Shown here: in pieces, positions 17,082 through 26,360 of the stretch | How the letters are laid out: each line of letters starts with the position of its first letter | How positions within the stretch are numbered: position 1 is the first letter of the stretch | Origin: Rhodanobacteraceae bacterium | GTDB taxonomy: Bacteria > Acidobacteriota > Terriglobia > Terriglobales > Acidobacteriaceae | Length of the DNA stretch: 64,000 bases | NCBI GenBank assembly: GCA_903970285.1 | Contig: CAJCHN010000014.1 | Location: forward strand, 1 to 64,000 | Reading direction: 5' to 3' | Notes under the pieces: generated by a model | Databases searched by the model: none | Told to the model about the DNA's origin: nothing | What the model saw: the letters and a program-made list of their open reading frames with translations, nothing else | Made by a program: the position numbers and the translations under genes

Positions 17082-19016
17082 CTATACCGGCGTTAGAATC
17101 TGCACCTCCCACGGCTTGAGCGAAACCCGCACGGAGGCGATCTGGAGCGTGGCTGAGGGCGATCCCGCCGAGTAGATTGTTCCGGCTGCGATCGAGGTTG
17201 GCTGGCTGCCTGCCGAGCCCTGGTTGCTGTAGGCGATCTTCATGGTTTTGCCTTGGCGATTGATGTCGATATCGACCAGCACGGAGCCGTCGAAAGTGTT
17301 CGAGCCGCTGGTATTCGCAATGACCACCACCTCGCGGCTGGAAAGCACACGCGAGAAGCAGATGAGGCCGCCGGCGCCGGTCGACTGACCAAAGTCGCTG
17401 CCGTTTCCTGATACCTCGCGGAAGTAGAGCCGCCCGTAGCGCAGGGTGCTCTCCGCCATCCGCAGCGCGACGATCTTCTTCAGCTCGGTATAGAACACGC
17501 CCTGAGTGGCGAAGGCATTGGCTCCGACACCCCACAGCGCCTCCCGCACCGACTCGCATGCATCCAGGCCGTCCACCGTTCCCTGCAAGCCCTGCTCGGT
17601 TCCGTAGTAGACACACGGAATGCCCTGCAGGCTGAAGAGCAGGGCCAGGCCCATCGTCACCTGCTCCGGCGGCGTGCCCGGGGTGTTGAAGCGGTTGTTC
17701 TGATCGTGGTTGTCGAGGAAGCTGACGAAGTACTGCCCCGCTTCGCCATGAGACGAGATCTTTCCGGCTTCGGCAAGCTTGCGATTCTGAAAGACGGCGG
17801 CGATCGACTCTACGCCGGGAGGATTCGATCCCAGCGCTTTGATGACGGTGGGGAGCTGGAAGAAGAGTGGAAAGTCGAGTGCCGAGTCGATGCCAAACCC
17901 TTCGCCGTCCGGGCCGTCGCGTCCGACGAACTCGTCGATGGTACCGTCGGAGTCGTAGATTTCGCCGAAGGTGAAGAAGTTTCGCTTTCCGGCGCTCTGG
18001 GCAAACTCGCGCATGGCATTGCCGAAGGTCTCGATCATGTCCGCCCGGACGTACTTGACGGTGTCGATGCGGAAGCCGTCGATGTCGTACTTCGCCATCA
18101 GGTACTGGTACGCGCGGATGAGGATGCTAAGCACCGGGTTGATGCCGTACTGCGCGCGAAACTGTTCCTGTCCGGGCGCGGTTGCGTCGTACTCCACCAC
18201 CAGCTGCCGCATCACGCTGAAGTCGCCGGGAACGTAATTCTGCGGAGGCGCGGGCGTGTCCGACACCTTCGAGCCGCGCCGCCGGAAGAAGACCGGCTGC
18301 TGCAGGTCGACCGGCCAGACTGCGTCATCGGCCCCGGCGCCTGCGGGGTGGACGGCGTTCTGCCAGTCCGGGCGTGGATTGCCGAAGCCGTTCATCCACT
18401 GGACGGGCGGCTCGTTGTCGGGTGGGCCGTAGAGCAGCGTATCGTCGGTGAACGAAGACTGGACCTGGCCCTGCCAGACGTAGTCGAAGACCCGGCCGGC
18501 GTGGTTCAGCACGATATCGATGACGACGTTCATGCCGCGCGCGTGCGCTTCGTCAACCAGTTCTGTCAGCTCGATCTCGGCTGTAGCCTCTTGTCCGTCA
18601 GAGGCGAAGCGACCTTCGAGCTGAAAGAAATCCTGCGTGTTGTAGCCGGGGTAGGCGTAGGCGAAGCCATCAATCTCCGGCCGCGTGTTCTTCAGTACCG
18701 GCGAGAGCCAGATCGCATTCACGCCGAGCTGCTGCAGATAGCCGAGCTGCGCCTGCACACCCTTGAAAGTGCCTCCCTGGCGGAAGCCGTACTTCTTGTT
18801 CCAGGTGAAGGCCGGCGCCGCGTCGGGATTGTTGAAGCGATCGATCATCAGAAAGTAGATCCAGCAGTCGCGCCAGTCCGCCGGCGAAGGGTAGGGGTAC
18901 GGGACGTTCACCTTGTTTCCGTCGACCGGCACTTGCCGGGTTGAGGGCAGCGCGGCGGCGGCCAGATAGGCATCGAGCGTGGCCTGGACCTGGGGCGAAA
19001 AGGCTTGGGTGGGCAT
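17082..19016 (-). CDS. GH13 alpha-amylase, cytoplasmic
   Basis: A 644-residue alpha-amylase-family enzyme without a signal peptide. The (beta/alpha)8 motifs are present: VVIDIVLNHAGR, GFRIDTVKYVR (nucleophile Asp), FTFGEIYDSD (acid/base Glu) and FLDNHDQNNRF (third Asp). It likely hydrolyses or rearranges alpha-1,4 glucans, such as glycogen or malto-oligosaccharides, in the cytoplasm. The C-terminal beta-domain includes DINRQGKTMKIAYSNQ. GGAGGA shortly before the ATG at 19016 fixes the start; the frame upstream to 19166 is discarded. Confidence 0.92.
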   Translation of the reverse strand: MPTQAFSPQVQATLDAYLAAAALPSTRQVPVDGNKVNVPYPYPSPADWRDCWIYFLMIDRFNNPDAAPAFTWNKKYGFRQGGTFKGVQAQLGYLQQLGVNAIWLSPVLKNTRPEIDGFAYAYPGYNTQDFFQLEGRFASDGQEATAEIELTELVDEAHARGMNVVIDIVLNHAGRVFDYVWQGQVQSSFTDDTLLYGPPDNEPPVQWMNGFGNPRPDWQNAVHPAGAGADDAVWPVDLQQPVFFRRRGSKVSDTPAPPQNYVPGDFSVMRQLVVEYDATAPGQEQFRAQYGINPVLSILIRAYQYLMAKYDIDGFRIDTVKYVRADMIETFGNAMREFAQSAGKRNFFTFGEIYDSDGTIDEFVGRDGPDGEGFGIDSALDFPLFFQLPTVIKALGSNPPGVESIAAVFQNRKLAEAGKISSHGEAGQYFVSFLDNHDQNNRFNTPGTPPEQVTMGLALLFSLQGIPCVYYGTEQGLQGTVDGLDACESVREALWGVGANAFATQGVFYTELKKIVALRMAESTLRYGRLYFREVSGNGSDFGQSTGAGGLICFSRVLSSREVVVIANTSGSNTFDGSVLVDIDINRQGKTMKIAYSNQGSAGSQPTSIAAGTIYSAGSPSATLQIASVRVSLKPWEVQILTPV

Positions 19017-19257
19017 GGAGTTCCTCCGGCAATGGCATGCCGCGTGGGGATAGGATCGGGAGCCCGTCTGGGAGAAGCAGAGCCGTAGGCGCTTGAAGGG
19101 AATGATCAGGTGCAGCGCTCGATCGCCCCGCGCCGCGTCCAGCCATGATGGGACCGAAGCGATCATGAGGCAAGAGAAATCTCAGGCTGCAGTGGCGACA
19201 GGCGGCGACGGCCGGTTGCCGGTTGCCCGGGCACGGCCAGCGGAAGAGAATGGAGGG

Positions 19258-20385
19258 ATGAGCCGAGCGCAGCCTGCAAACGTCTGGCCCGCGGTGAAGC
19301 GAGTGCTGATCTATCGCATGGGCAGCCTGGGCGACACGGTGGTGGCGCTGCCGTCGCTGCACCTGATCGCGCGCGCGTTTCCGAACGCGGAGCGGAGGAT
19401 GCTCACCAACTTTCCGGTGAGCGTGAAGGCTCCGGCGGCAGCGGCGGTGCTTGCGGACAACGGTCTGGTTCACGGGTACTTCCGCTACACGGTGGCCACG
19501 CGCAGCCCGATGGAGCTGCTGCGGCTCTGGTCGATGCTGTGGCGCTGGCGGCCGGAGGTGCTGGTGTATCTTGGCCCGCGGCGAGGAGTGGCGGCGGCGG
19601 TGCGCGACGCCCGCTTCTTCCACTTGTGCGGGATGAGGTGGCAGGTCGGGGTTCCGCTGACCGAGGACATGCAGGCGCATCTTTTGCAGCCAGAGACTGG
19701 CGAGTTGGAGCCGGAGTGTGAGCGGCTGGCGCGCAACCTCGGCGAGCTGGGCGATGCTCAGCTGCACACGCGGGAGGCGTGGGACCTGGGCCTTACGGTG
19801 GCCGAGATGATACGGGCGGCCGAGGTGCTGGAGCCCGTGGGCGGGCGCCCGATTCTAGCGGTGAGTGTAGGCACCAAGGTGCAGGCGAAGGACTGGGGAC
19901 GGGAAAACTGGCGGGCGCTGCTGGAGCGGCTGGGCGGCCTGTACGGGGATCATGCCCTGGTGCTGGCCGGGGTGAAGGAGGAGAGCGAGGCGAGCGAGTA
20001 TGCGGCCGATGGCTGGCGAGTCGCTGCCGGGGCGGACAGTCTGGTGGTGAACCTGTGCGGGGTGCTGACGCCCCGCGAGAGTGCGGCGGTGTTTGGCCGG
20101 GCGCAGATTTTCGTGGGTCACGACTCCGGGCCGATGCACCTGGCTGCGGTGGTGGGGACGCCGTGCGTGGCGATCTTCGCGGCGCGGAATCTTCCGCGGG
20201 TGTGGTTTCCGTATGGCAGCCAGCATCGGGTTCTGTATCACCGGGTCGATTGCGCGGGTTGCGGCCTTGAGACCTGCATTGTCGAACGCAAGAAGTGTCT
20301 GACCAGCATCAGCGTGGATGAGGTGTCGGATGCGGTGGTTGAGGCGATGTCTTCAAAGCGGTCTCTGCTGCCAATCCAGGGCTGA
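19258..20385 (+). CDS. Glycosyltransferase family 9 (LPS heptosyltransferase-like)
   Basis: About 375 residues with the two-Rossmann GT9 fold: VKRVLIYRMGSLGDTVVALPS at the N-terminus and IFVGHDSGPMHLAAVVGTPC in the C-terminal half, the pattern of ADP-heptose:LPS heptosyltransferases. A Cys cluster (CAGCGLETCIVERKKC) near the C-terminus is typical of the family. It would add heptose or a related sugar to the lipid A-core. The start is unsure: ATG at 19258 (GGAAGAG ahead) or 19165. It is followed by hldE and hldD, which make the ADP-heptose donor. Confidence 0.85.
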   Translation: MSRAQPANVWPAVKRVLIYRMGSLGDTVVALPSLHLIARAFPNAERRMLTNFPVSVKAPAAAAVLADNGLVHGYFRYTVATRSPMELLRLWSMLWRWRPEVLVYLGPRRGVAAAVRDARFFHLCGMRWQVGVPLTEDMQAHLLQPETGELEPECERLARNLGELGDAQLHTREAWDLGLTVAEMIRAAEVLEPVGGRPILAVSVGTKVQAKDWGRENWRALLERLGGLYGDHALVLAGVKEESEASEYAADGWRVAAGADSLVVNLCGVLTPRESAAVFGRAQIFVGHDSGPMHLAAVVGTPCVAIFAARNLPRVWFPYGSQHRVLYHRVDCAGCGLETCIVERKKCLTSISVDEVSDAVVEAMSSKRSLLPIQG

Positions 20386-20554
20386 CCGTGGGTTGTCTAC
20401 CCCTCAGTCTACCCCTCCCCCGGATTGTTGCTTATATTCTTCAAACCAAACAGCTTAGCTCTGGTACTGAATACTTCACTGCACCAATGAATGTGCGCAT
20501 GTGAGGGACGGTTTCTGGCCCAATTCACGCTCTGCTATCTTCAAGGGACTGACT

Positions 20555-22102
20555 ATGCTGGAAGAACTTCATGCTGTGCTCGGCCTCCTGGAGAGTGGAT
20601 TCCGCCAGGTGAAAATCCTGGTGGTGGGCGACCTGATGCTGGACCGGTACATCGTGGGGGAGGTGGATCGCATCTCGCCCGAGGCCCCGGTGCCGGTGCT
20701 GCGGCATGCGCAGCGGTACGAGCGGCCGGGCGGCGCGGCGAATGTTGCCATGAACCTGGCCGGGCTGGGCTGCCAGGCGTTTCTAGCGGGCTTCTGGGGC
20801 GCGGATGGGGAGCAGGCGGAGCTGGCGCGCCTGCTGGACGCGGCGAAGATCGACACCGCAGGCGTGGTGACGAGCTCGCTGCCCACCATCTCGAAGACGC
20901 GGATTGTGGCGCGGACGCAACAGCTGTTGCGGCTGGATATCGAAAGCCGCGGGGCGGTTCCGGCGGAGCAGCTCGAGCGGCTGGAGGCTCGGGCAGTCGC
21001 GCTGGTGGAGAAGGTGCACGCGGTGATCCTCTCAGATTATGCGAAGGGTGCGCTGACAACGGGGATGTGCGAGGCGGTGATCCGGGCGGCGCGGCGGGCC
21101 GGGGTGCCGGTGCTGGTGGATCCGAAGGCGAGGGATTTGAGCAAGTATTCGGGCGCGACGACCGTATGTCCGAACCTGGCGGAGCTCTCGCTGGCCACCG
21201 GGGTCGCGGCGGAAGAATCGGAAGAGTTGTTGAAGGTAGCGCGGCAGCAGATGGTTGAACACGACTTTCGCTTCCTGACTGTAACCATGAGCGAGAAAGG
21301 CATTCGCATTCTGGGGCTGGCGGCGGATGGCTCGGGCGACTTCTACTCGCCGGCCCGGGCGCGGGAGGTTTTCGACGTGTCGGGTGCCGGGGATACGGTG
21401 ATCGCGACGCTGGCCGCTTCGCTGGCGGGCGGGCTTCAGCTGCACACAGCGGTGGAACTGGCCAACCTCGCGGCCGGCATCGTGGTGGGGAAGATCGGGA
21501 CGGTTCCGATTGCGCAGCATGAGCTGGTGCAGGCGTTGACTCCGAGCTCGGGAATCACTTCGACCGAAAAGATCCTGGACTTTGCAGGGGTGCAGCGGCG
21601 GGTGGCGGAATGGCGGAACGCGGGGGAGACGGTGGTGTTTACCAACGGATGCTTCGACCTGCTGCATGTGGGCCACATCACGCTGCTGGAGGATAGCCGC
21701 CGATTTGGCTCGAAGCTGGTGCTGGGACTGAATACGGATGCCTCGGTGAGCCGGCTGAAGGGTCCGAGCCGGCCGATTGTGGGTGAGCGCGAGCGGGCGC
21801 GGGTGATGGCCGCGCTGGCGGCGGTGGACGCGGTGGTGCTGTTCGACGAGGACACGCCGCTGGAGCTGATCCGGGCGCTGAAGCCGAACGTGCTGGTAAA
21901 GGGCGGTGACTACACTGTGGAGACGGTGGTGGGCCATGAGGACGTCGCGGCCTATGGCGGCCGGGTGGAACTTGTGCCAACGGTACCGGGCTTTTCCACG
22001 ACGAAGATTGTGCAGAAGATGGCGGCTCCAATTGTTCAGAAGCCGGTTGGTCCTGCGCGCACGCCAGAGGCGGAGTTGGCCGGAGAGGAACGGGACGCTT
22101 GA
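20555..22102 (+). CDS. hldE: Bifunctional heptose-7-phosphate kinase / heptose-1-phosphate adenylyltransferase
   Basis: A 515-residue protein with an N-terminal ribokinase-family kinase (about 1-320; VVGDLMLDRYIVGEVDRISPE, RPGGAANVAMNLA, and catalytic DVSGAGDTVIATLA) and a C-terminal nucleotidyltransferase (about 340-480; FTNGCFDLLHVGHITLLEDS with the HxGH motif). It phosphorylates D-glycero-D-manno-heptose 7-phosphate and then adenylylates heptose 1-phosphate for LPS inner-core synthesis. Both activities are fused here as in E. coli. The start codon is the ATG at 20555 after AAGGGA. Its TGA overlaps the TTG start of hldD by four bases (TTGA). Confidence 0.95.
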   Translation: MLEELHAVLGLLESGFRQVKILVVGDLMLDRYIVGEVDRISPEAPVPVLRHAQRYERPGGAANVAMNLAGLGCQAFLAGFWGADGEQAELARLLDAAKIDTAGVVTSSLPTISKTRIVARTQQLLRLDIESRGAVPAEQLERLEARAVALVEKVHAVILSDYAKGALTTGMCEAVIRAARRAGVPVLVDPKARDLSKYSGATTVCPNLAELSLATGVAAEESEELLKVARQQMVEHDFRFLTVTMSEKGIRILGLAADGSGDFYSPARAREVFDVSGAGDTVIATLAASLAGGLQLHTAVELANLAAGIVVGKIGTVPIAQHELVQALTPSSGITSTEKILDFAGVQRRVAEWRNAGETVVFTNGCFDLLHVGHITLLEDSRRFGSKLVLGLNTDASVSRLKGPSRPIVGERERARVMAALAAVDAVVLFDEDTPLELIRALKPNVLVKGGDYTVETVVGHEDVAAYGGRVELVPTVPGFSTTKIVQKMAAPIVQKPVGPARTPEAELAGEERDA

Positions 22103-23106
22103 TTATCGTGACTGGCGGCGCGGGATTTATCGGGAGCAACCTGGTTCATGAGCTGAACCGGATGGGCGAACGGGAGATCCTGGTGGTGGACAACCTGGCT
22201 CCGGCGGCGAACTTATCCGGGGCGAACCCGGCTGGACCAAAGTTTGTGAATCTGCGGGGGGCCGAGTACGCCGACTATATGGATAAGGTGGAGTTCCGCC
22301 GGGCGGTGGCGGCGGGGGACTTCGATCGGATGTCCATCCGGGCAATTTTCCACCAGGGCGCCTGCTCGAATACGCTCGAAGACGACGGGCGCTACATGAT
22401 GGACAACAACTTCACCTACTCGAAGGAGGTGCTGGCGTTCGCCACCCGGTTCGGCATTCCGCTGGTGTATGCCTCGACGGCGGCGGTGTACGGGCTGAGC
22501 GAGGAGTTTGCTCCGGTGGCGGCGAACGAGCGTCCGCTGAACGTGTATGGGTACTCGAAGCTGGTTTTCGACAACTATGTGCGCAGGCTGATGGCGGAGA
22601 AGTCGCTGGGGAGCACGGTGGTGGGGATGCGCTACTTCAACGTGTACGGGCCGCGGGAGCAGCACAAGGGACGCATGGCGTCAGTGATCCATCACTTCAC
22701 CCGGGAGCTGCGGGAGACCGGCGTGATCCGCATGTTTCGGGGCTCGGGCGGATTCGCCGATGGCGAGCAGCGGCGGGATTTTGTCTTCGTGAAGGATCTT
22801 TGCCGCATCAACCTGTACTTCGCGGGGTTATTGCCGGAGCGTCCGGCACCTGCGGTGCAGGCGGTGGTGAACGCGGGGACCGGCGAGGCGCGGACCTTCA
22901 AGGCGGTGGCCGAGGCGCTGATGCAGGTGCATGGCGCGGGGCGGATCGAGTTTATTCCGTTTCCGGGCGACCTGAAGAATCGCTACCAGCACTTTACCGA
23001 GGCGGATGTGGAGGGGTTGCGCGGGGCGGGGTATGCGGCTCCTTTCACGACGCTCGAAGAAGGCGTGAAGGAGACGTTTGCCGATCCCTCCATGCAGGCA
23101 GTGTAG
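22099..23106 (+). CDS. hldD: ADP-L-glycero-D-manno-heptose 6-epimerase
   Basis: A 335-residue extended SDR enzyme. TGGAGFIGSN binds the cofactor, YASTAAVYG and NVYGYSKLVFDN supply Ser/Thr and the YxxxK catalytic pair, and FNVYGPREQHKGRMAS is typical of HldD. It converts ADP-D-glycero-D-manno-heptose to the L-glycero form, the substrate for heptosyltransferases. Its start is an unusual TTG at 22099, translationally coupled to hldE by a four-base overlap; MIIVTGGAGFIG aligns with the family N-terminus. Confidence 0.94.
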   Translation: MIIVTGGAGFIGSNLVHELNRMGEREILVVDNLAPAANLSGANPAGPKFVNLRGAEYADYMDKVEFRRAVAAGDFDRMSIRAIFHQGACSNTLEDDGRYMMDNNFTYSKEVLAFATRFGIPLVYASTAAVYGLSEEFAPVAANERPLNVYGYSKLVFDNYVRRLMAEKSLGSTVVGMRYFNVYGPREQHKGRMASVIHHFTRELRETGVIRMFRGSGGFADGEQRRDFVFVKDLCRINLYFAGLLPERPAPAVQAVVNAGTGEARTFKAVAEALMQVHGAGRIEFIPFPGDLKNRYQHFTEADVEGLRGAGYAAPFTTLEEGVKETFADPSMQAV

Positions 23107-23221
23107 GATGCAGCGAGGACAGGCTGGGTGCGGGTTCGCGTTCGGTCTCAGATTTTGCTGGGCGACGCTGTAATCGGGGAACGAAACTCAGCATGGAGAG
23201 TGGCATCGGGAGAGACCAAAC

Positions 23222-23355
23222 ATGACCATCGATGAGCGCATCGAAGCATTGAGGAGAACGTCGAATCGGCTGCCGTGCAGGGACAAGTGAACGACAGGCG
23301 GATTGAGCAGATGACCAGCATGATCCGCGAAGTGGCTGCGGGATCACCGGACTGA
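23222..23355 (+). pseudogene. Frameshifted remnant of a small MTIDERIEAL-type protein
   Basis: An ATG at 23222 starts MTIDERIEAL, a beginning seen on small coiled-coil proteins in Acidobacteriota, but the frame soon becomes nonsense and stops. In another frame, from about 23254, the sequence continues ENVESAAVQGQVNDRRIEQ, then MTSMIREVAAGSPD and a TGA at 23353-23355, which reads like the missing second half. A single frameshift near 23250 would join them. It could be a decayed gene or a sequencing error. The rest of the 376-base gap between hldD and the ATP-grasp gene holds nothing else I can identify. Confidence 0.45.
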
Positions 23356-23482
23356 CGTGTATCGTTCGCAGCCATGAACGACTTTGGACGAACTCGGAAC
23401 GAAAAGGCGGACGGGCAAGCGTCCGCATCAACCAGAAGCCTGCACCCAACCATCGGTCGCCGACGTACCTCCAGGAGTGTGG

Positions 23483-24694
23483 ATGTCCGAGTCGAAGCGT
23501 CGTCCGTCTCTTTTCTGCATCAGCACGTATGAGAAAGGCCAGGACTTTCTGCGCGAGGCAGCGCGCCTGGGATGCGATGTCCGCCTGCTGACGGTGGACA
23601 AACTTGCGGGCGCGGACTGGCCGCGCGAATCGCTGACCGAACTGCTGACCATGCCGTGCGGGCTGACTTGCGAGCAGCTTCTGAATACGGTGATGTACAT
23701 GGCGCGGTCCCGGCCGATCGACCGGATTGTGGCCTTGGACGAGTTCGACCTGGCGGCGGCGGCGCTGCTGCGCGAGCACATGCGATTGCCCGGGATGGGA
23801 GAGAGCGCGACTCGTTTTTTCCGCGACAAGCTGGCGATGCGGGTACAGGCGCGGTCCGCGGGGCTGCCGGTGCCGGAGTTTACCGGGATCTTTACGCATG
23901 CGGATGTGGCTGCCTGGATGCGCGAGACGCCTGGACCCTGGCTGCTGAAGCCGCGCATGAATGCGTCGGCGATCGGCATCAAGCGGATTTCGCAGGATGA
24001 GGAGTTGTGGCCGCTGCTGGAGCAACTGGGCGACCTGCAGAGCCACTACCTGCTGGAGCGATTCGTGCCCGGGGATGTGTTTCATTGCGAAGGCGTGACC
24101 TGGCGGGGGAAGCTGCTGTTCAGCCAGCCGTTTCAGTATGGACGGCCGCCGATGCAGACCATGCACCAGGGCGGAGTGTTTACGACACGGACACTGGGGA
24201 TCGACTCGGCGGAGGCGGCGGGCATTCTGGATCTGCACGAACGCCTGCTGCCGGCGCTGCACATGGATTGCGGGGTGTCACACTCGGAGTTTATCCGGGC
24301 GGCGTCGGATGGGCAGGTTTACTTTCTGGAGACAGCAGCGCGGGTGGGTGGGGCATACATCGCAGAGGCCTGCGAACTGGCGACCGGGATCAACCCGTGG
24401 AAGGAATGGGCGGGGATCGAGAAGGCGCTGGCTGCCGGGGAAGAGTATCGCCTGCCCGAGGTGCGGCGGCAGTTTGTGGGCAGCGTGATCTCGCTTGCGA
24501 GGCAGGACGAGCCCGATCTGGCGGGGTATACGGATGCGGAGATTGTGCTGCGGTTGCACAAGCCGCACCATGCGGGGATCGTGCTGCGGTCGGCGGAGGA
24601 AGCCCGGATGAGGAGCCTGCTCGATCAGTATGCGCTGCGCTTTCTCGAGGATTTCTGCGCGGTGATGCCGGCGCCGGAGAAGCCCACGTCGTGA
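23483..24694 (+). CDS. ATP-grasp ligase of unknown substrate
   Basis: A 403-residue ATP-grasp protein. Blocks visible: RFFRDKLAMRVQARSAGLPV (start of the ATP-binding lobe), PWLLKPRMNASAIGIKRI (ATP-binding lysine), YLLERFVPGDVFHCEG (adenine loop) and VYFLETAARVGGAYIAEA (metal-binding Glu). Such enzymes join a carboxylate to an amine or thiol via an acyl-phosphate. The C-terminal 80 residues carry a further alpha/beta domain. AGGAG seven bases before the ATG at 23483 supports the start; the upstream open frame lacks similarity. It follows the LPS heptose genes on the same strand but is separated by 376 bases, so a shared role is only a guess. Confidence 0.75.
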   Translation: MSESKRRPSLFCISTYEKGQDFLREAARLGCDVRLLTVDKLAGADWPRESLTELLTMPCGLTCEQLLNTVMYMARSRPIDRIVALDEFDLAAAALLREHMRLPGMGESATRFFRDKLAMRVQARSAGLPVPEFTGIFTHADVAAWMRETPGPWLLKPRMNASAIGIKRISQDEELWPLLEQLGDLQSHYLLERFVPGDVFHCEGVTWRGKLLFSQPFQYGRPPMQTMHQGGVFTTRTLGIDSAEAAGILDLHERLLPALHMDCGVSHSEFIRAASDGQVYFLETAARVGGAYIAEACELATGINPWKEWAGIEKALAAGEEYRLPEVRRQFVGSVISLARQDEPDLAGYTDAEIVLRLHKPHHAGIVLRSAEEARMRSLLDQYALRFLEDFCAVMPAPEKPTS

Positions 24695-24732
24695 TGGGTG
24701 CGGTTGAACCACCTGTCAGGGGAGTTGTCTGA

Positions 24733-26340
24733 TCAGCTCTTAGGGTCCGGCTTAGGCGAGGCTTTTGCAGGAGTCCGTGCACCGGAGCGTTGTTGTTCCA
24801 GCAGCGCCTGCAGCGCGGAGAGGACTTCCTTCGCCTTGTCAGGCTGGCCGAGGTGACGGTAAGCGACGGCGAGATGCGAGTAGGCAGAGTTCTCGCCCGG
24901 GTCGATGGCACGCGCAGCTTCGAACTGCGCGGCGGCCTCCTGATAGCGCTCCTCGCGCAGGTAAATGGTTCCGAGCGAGATGTGCGGCAGGCAGAGCGCA
25001 GGGTTCAGCTTGACTGATTTTTCGAGCGCTTGCTGGGCTTCGGCATAAGCGGGCTGGCCGGGTGCTGCGCCGGCTGAAAGCAGGCCTTCGCCGAGCAGAT
25101 AGAGGAGACTTGGATCGTTGGGCTTCTGGCGGAGCTCGGCTCGCGTGACCTTGAGGGCCTGGGCGGAGTCTCCGTGCTGCAGGTAAGCCGAGCCCAGGCC
25201 GACGGCCCCGAGATCGTGTTGCGGGTTGAGCAGCGAGGCCTGCTGGAAGTCATTCTCGGCGAGGTCGAAGTTGTCCTCGGATGCCTCGACGACTCCGCGC
25301 ATGAAGAGGAGCCGCTCGGATCGAGGATGGGTTTGGAGGCCCAGGGCAAGTACCTTCAGGGCATCGTCGAAGCCGCGGTGATCGAGGCAAACGGAGGCGT
25401 AATCGAGGTAGTTGTCTTCGTCGGCAGGATCGATGGCGATCGCTCTGCGAAACGCATCGAGAGCATCTCGGGTCGCTCCGTTGGCTGCGAATGCCTCCCC
25501 CAGCAGGTTTTCGAGTTCTGAGGAATCGTGACCGCGGCCGATCAGCTCCTGCAGGGTGGCGATAGCGGTTGGGTACTGCCGGTCGCGGAGGCAGGCGAGG
25601 GCGAGGTCGAAGCCGATGTCGTAGGAATCGGGATCGTGCTTGAACGCCTCGGCGAGATAGGGAATCGCCTGCTCATTGCTGTCGGATTCGGCGAGGGTGA
25701 CGCCGAGCGTGAGTTGCGACTGAGGATCGAAGCCGGCGGGCGTGGTCTGGCTGAGCAGTTCGAGCGCCTGCTGCTTCTGGCCGCTCCGCAGCAGGCTTAC
25801 GGCGAGGTGTGCGGTGAGGCTTCCGTTGCGGGTTACAAGCTGGCTGGCGCGGTTCAGGCGCTCCGCGGCCAGGCTGTAGTGCTGCTGGTTGTAGGCAATC
25901 TCGCCGAGGTAGATGTTGATGGTGGGATCGTCGGGAAGCTGTTGCTGCGCCGCGAGGAGATGCTTCTCGGCAAGCGAGTATTGATGGGCGTTGAACTCGC
26001 TGACGGAGAGATTCTTGAGCGCGGGCAGGAAGTGCGGGTCCAGCTTGAGGGCGCGTTCGAAGTAGCGGTCGGCCTGCGTACTTTCGCCCTTGCCGGAGCA
26101 GGCGATGCCAGCCAGGTTGAGCGCCTTGAGATTGCGCGGGTCGGCTGCCAGAACGCGGTTGACGGCCGCGAGACCTTCGTCCCAGCGGCGGCTGCGGACG
26201 AGCGACTCGGCGCGGTCGTACTCGGCCTGGATGTTGGCTGGCGTCTGACCGGGGACGAGTTTCGCGTCAAGCTGAAGGGCGAGGAGGAGCAAGACACAAC
26301 GGACTGCTTTGCTCCAGCCGACGGATGTAAGGCTTCTCAT
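24733..26340 (-). CDS. Exported TPR-repeat protein
   Basis: A 535-residue protein with a signal peptide (MRSLTSVGWSKAVRCVLLLLALQLDAKLVPGQ) and then about twelve tetratricopeptide repeats, for example LAAVNRVLAADPRNLKALNLAG, YFERALKLDPHFLPALKNLS and AAQFEAARAIDPGENSAYSHLA. TPR arrays bind other proteins, and exported ones often act in envelope assembly or in glycan export. No catalytic motif is visible. It is 20 bases downstream of the AraR-type regulator on the same strand and may be cotranscribed with it, suggesting a link to the sugar-use genes on the other side. Confidence 0.85.
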   Translation of the reverse strand: MRSLTSVGWSKAVRCVLLLLALQLDAKLVPGQTPANIQAEYDRAESLVRSRRWDEGLAAVNRVLAADPRNLKALNLAGIACSGKGESTQADRYFERALKLDPHFLPALKNLSVSEFNAHQYSLAEKHLLAAQQQLPDDPTINIYLGEIAYNQQHYSLAAERLNRASQLVTRNGSLTAHLAVSLLRSGQKQQALELLSQTTPAGFDPQSQLTLGVTLAESDSNEQAIPYLAEAFKHDPDSYDIGFDLALACLRDRQYPTAIATLQELIGRGHDSSELENLLGEAFAANGATRDALDAFRRAIAIDPADEDNYLDYASVCLDHRGFDDALKVLALGLQTHPRSERLLFMRGVVEASEDNFDLAENDFQQASLLNPQHDLGAVGLGSAYLQHGDSAQALKVTRAELRQKPNDPSLLYLLGEGLLSAGAAPGQPAYAEAQQALEKSVKLNPALCLPHISLGTIYLREERYQEAAAQFEAARAIDPGENSAYSHLAVAYRHLGQPDKAKEVLSALQALLEQQRSGARTPAKASPKPDPKS

Positions 26341-26360
26341 GCTCGGCCTTCGACAGCGGA

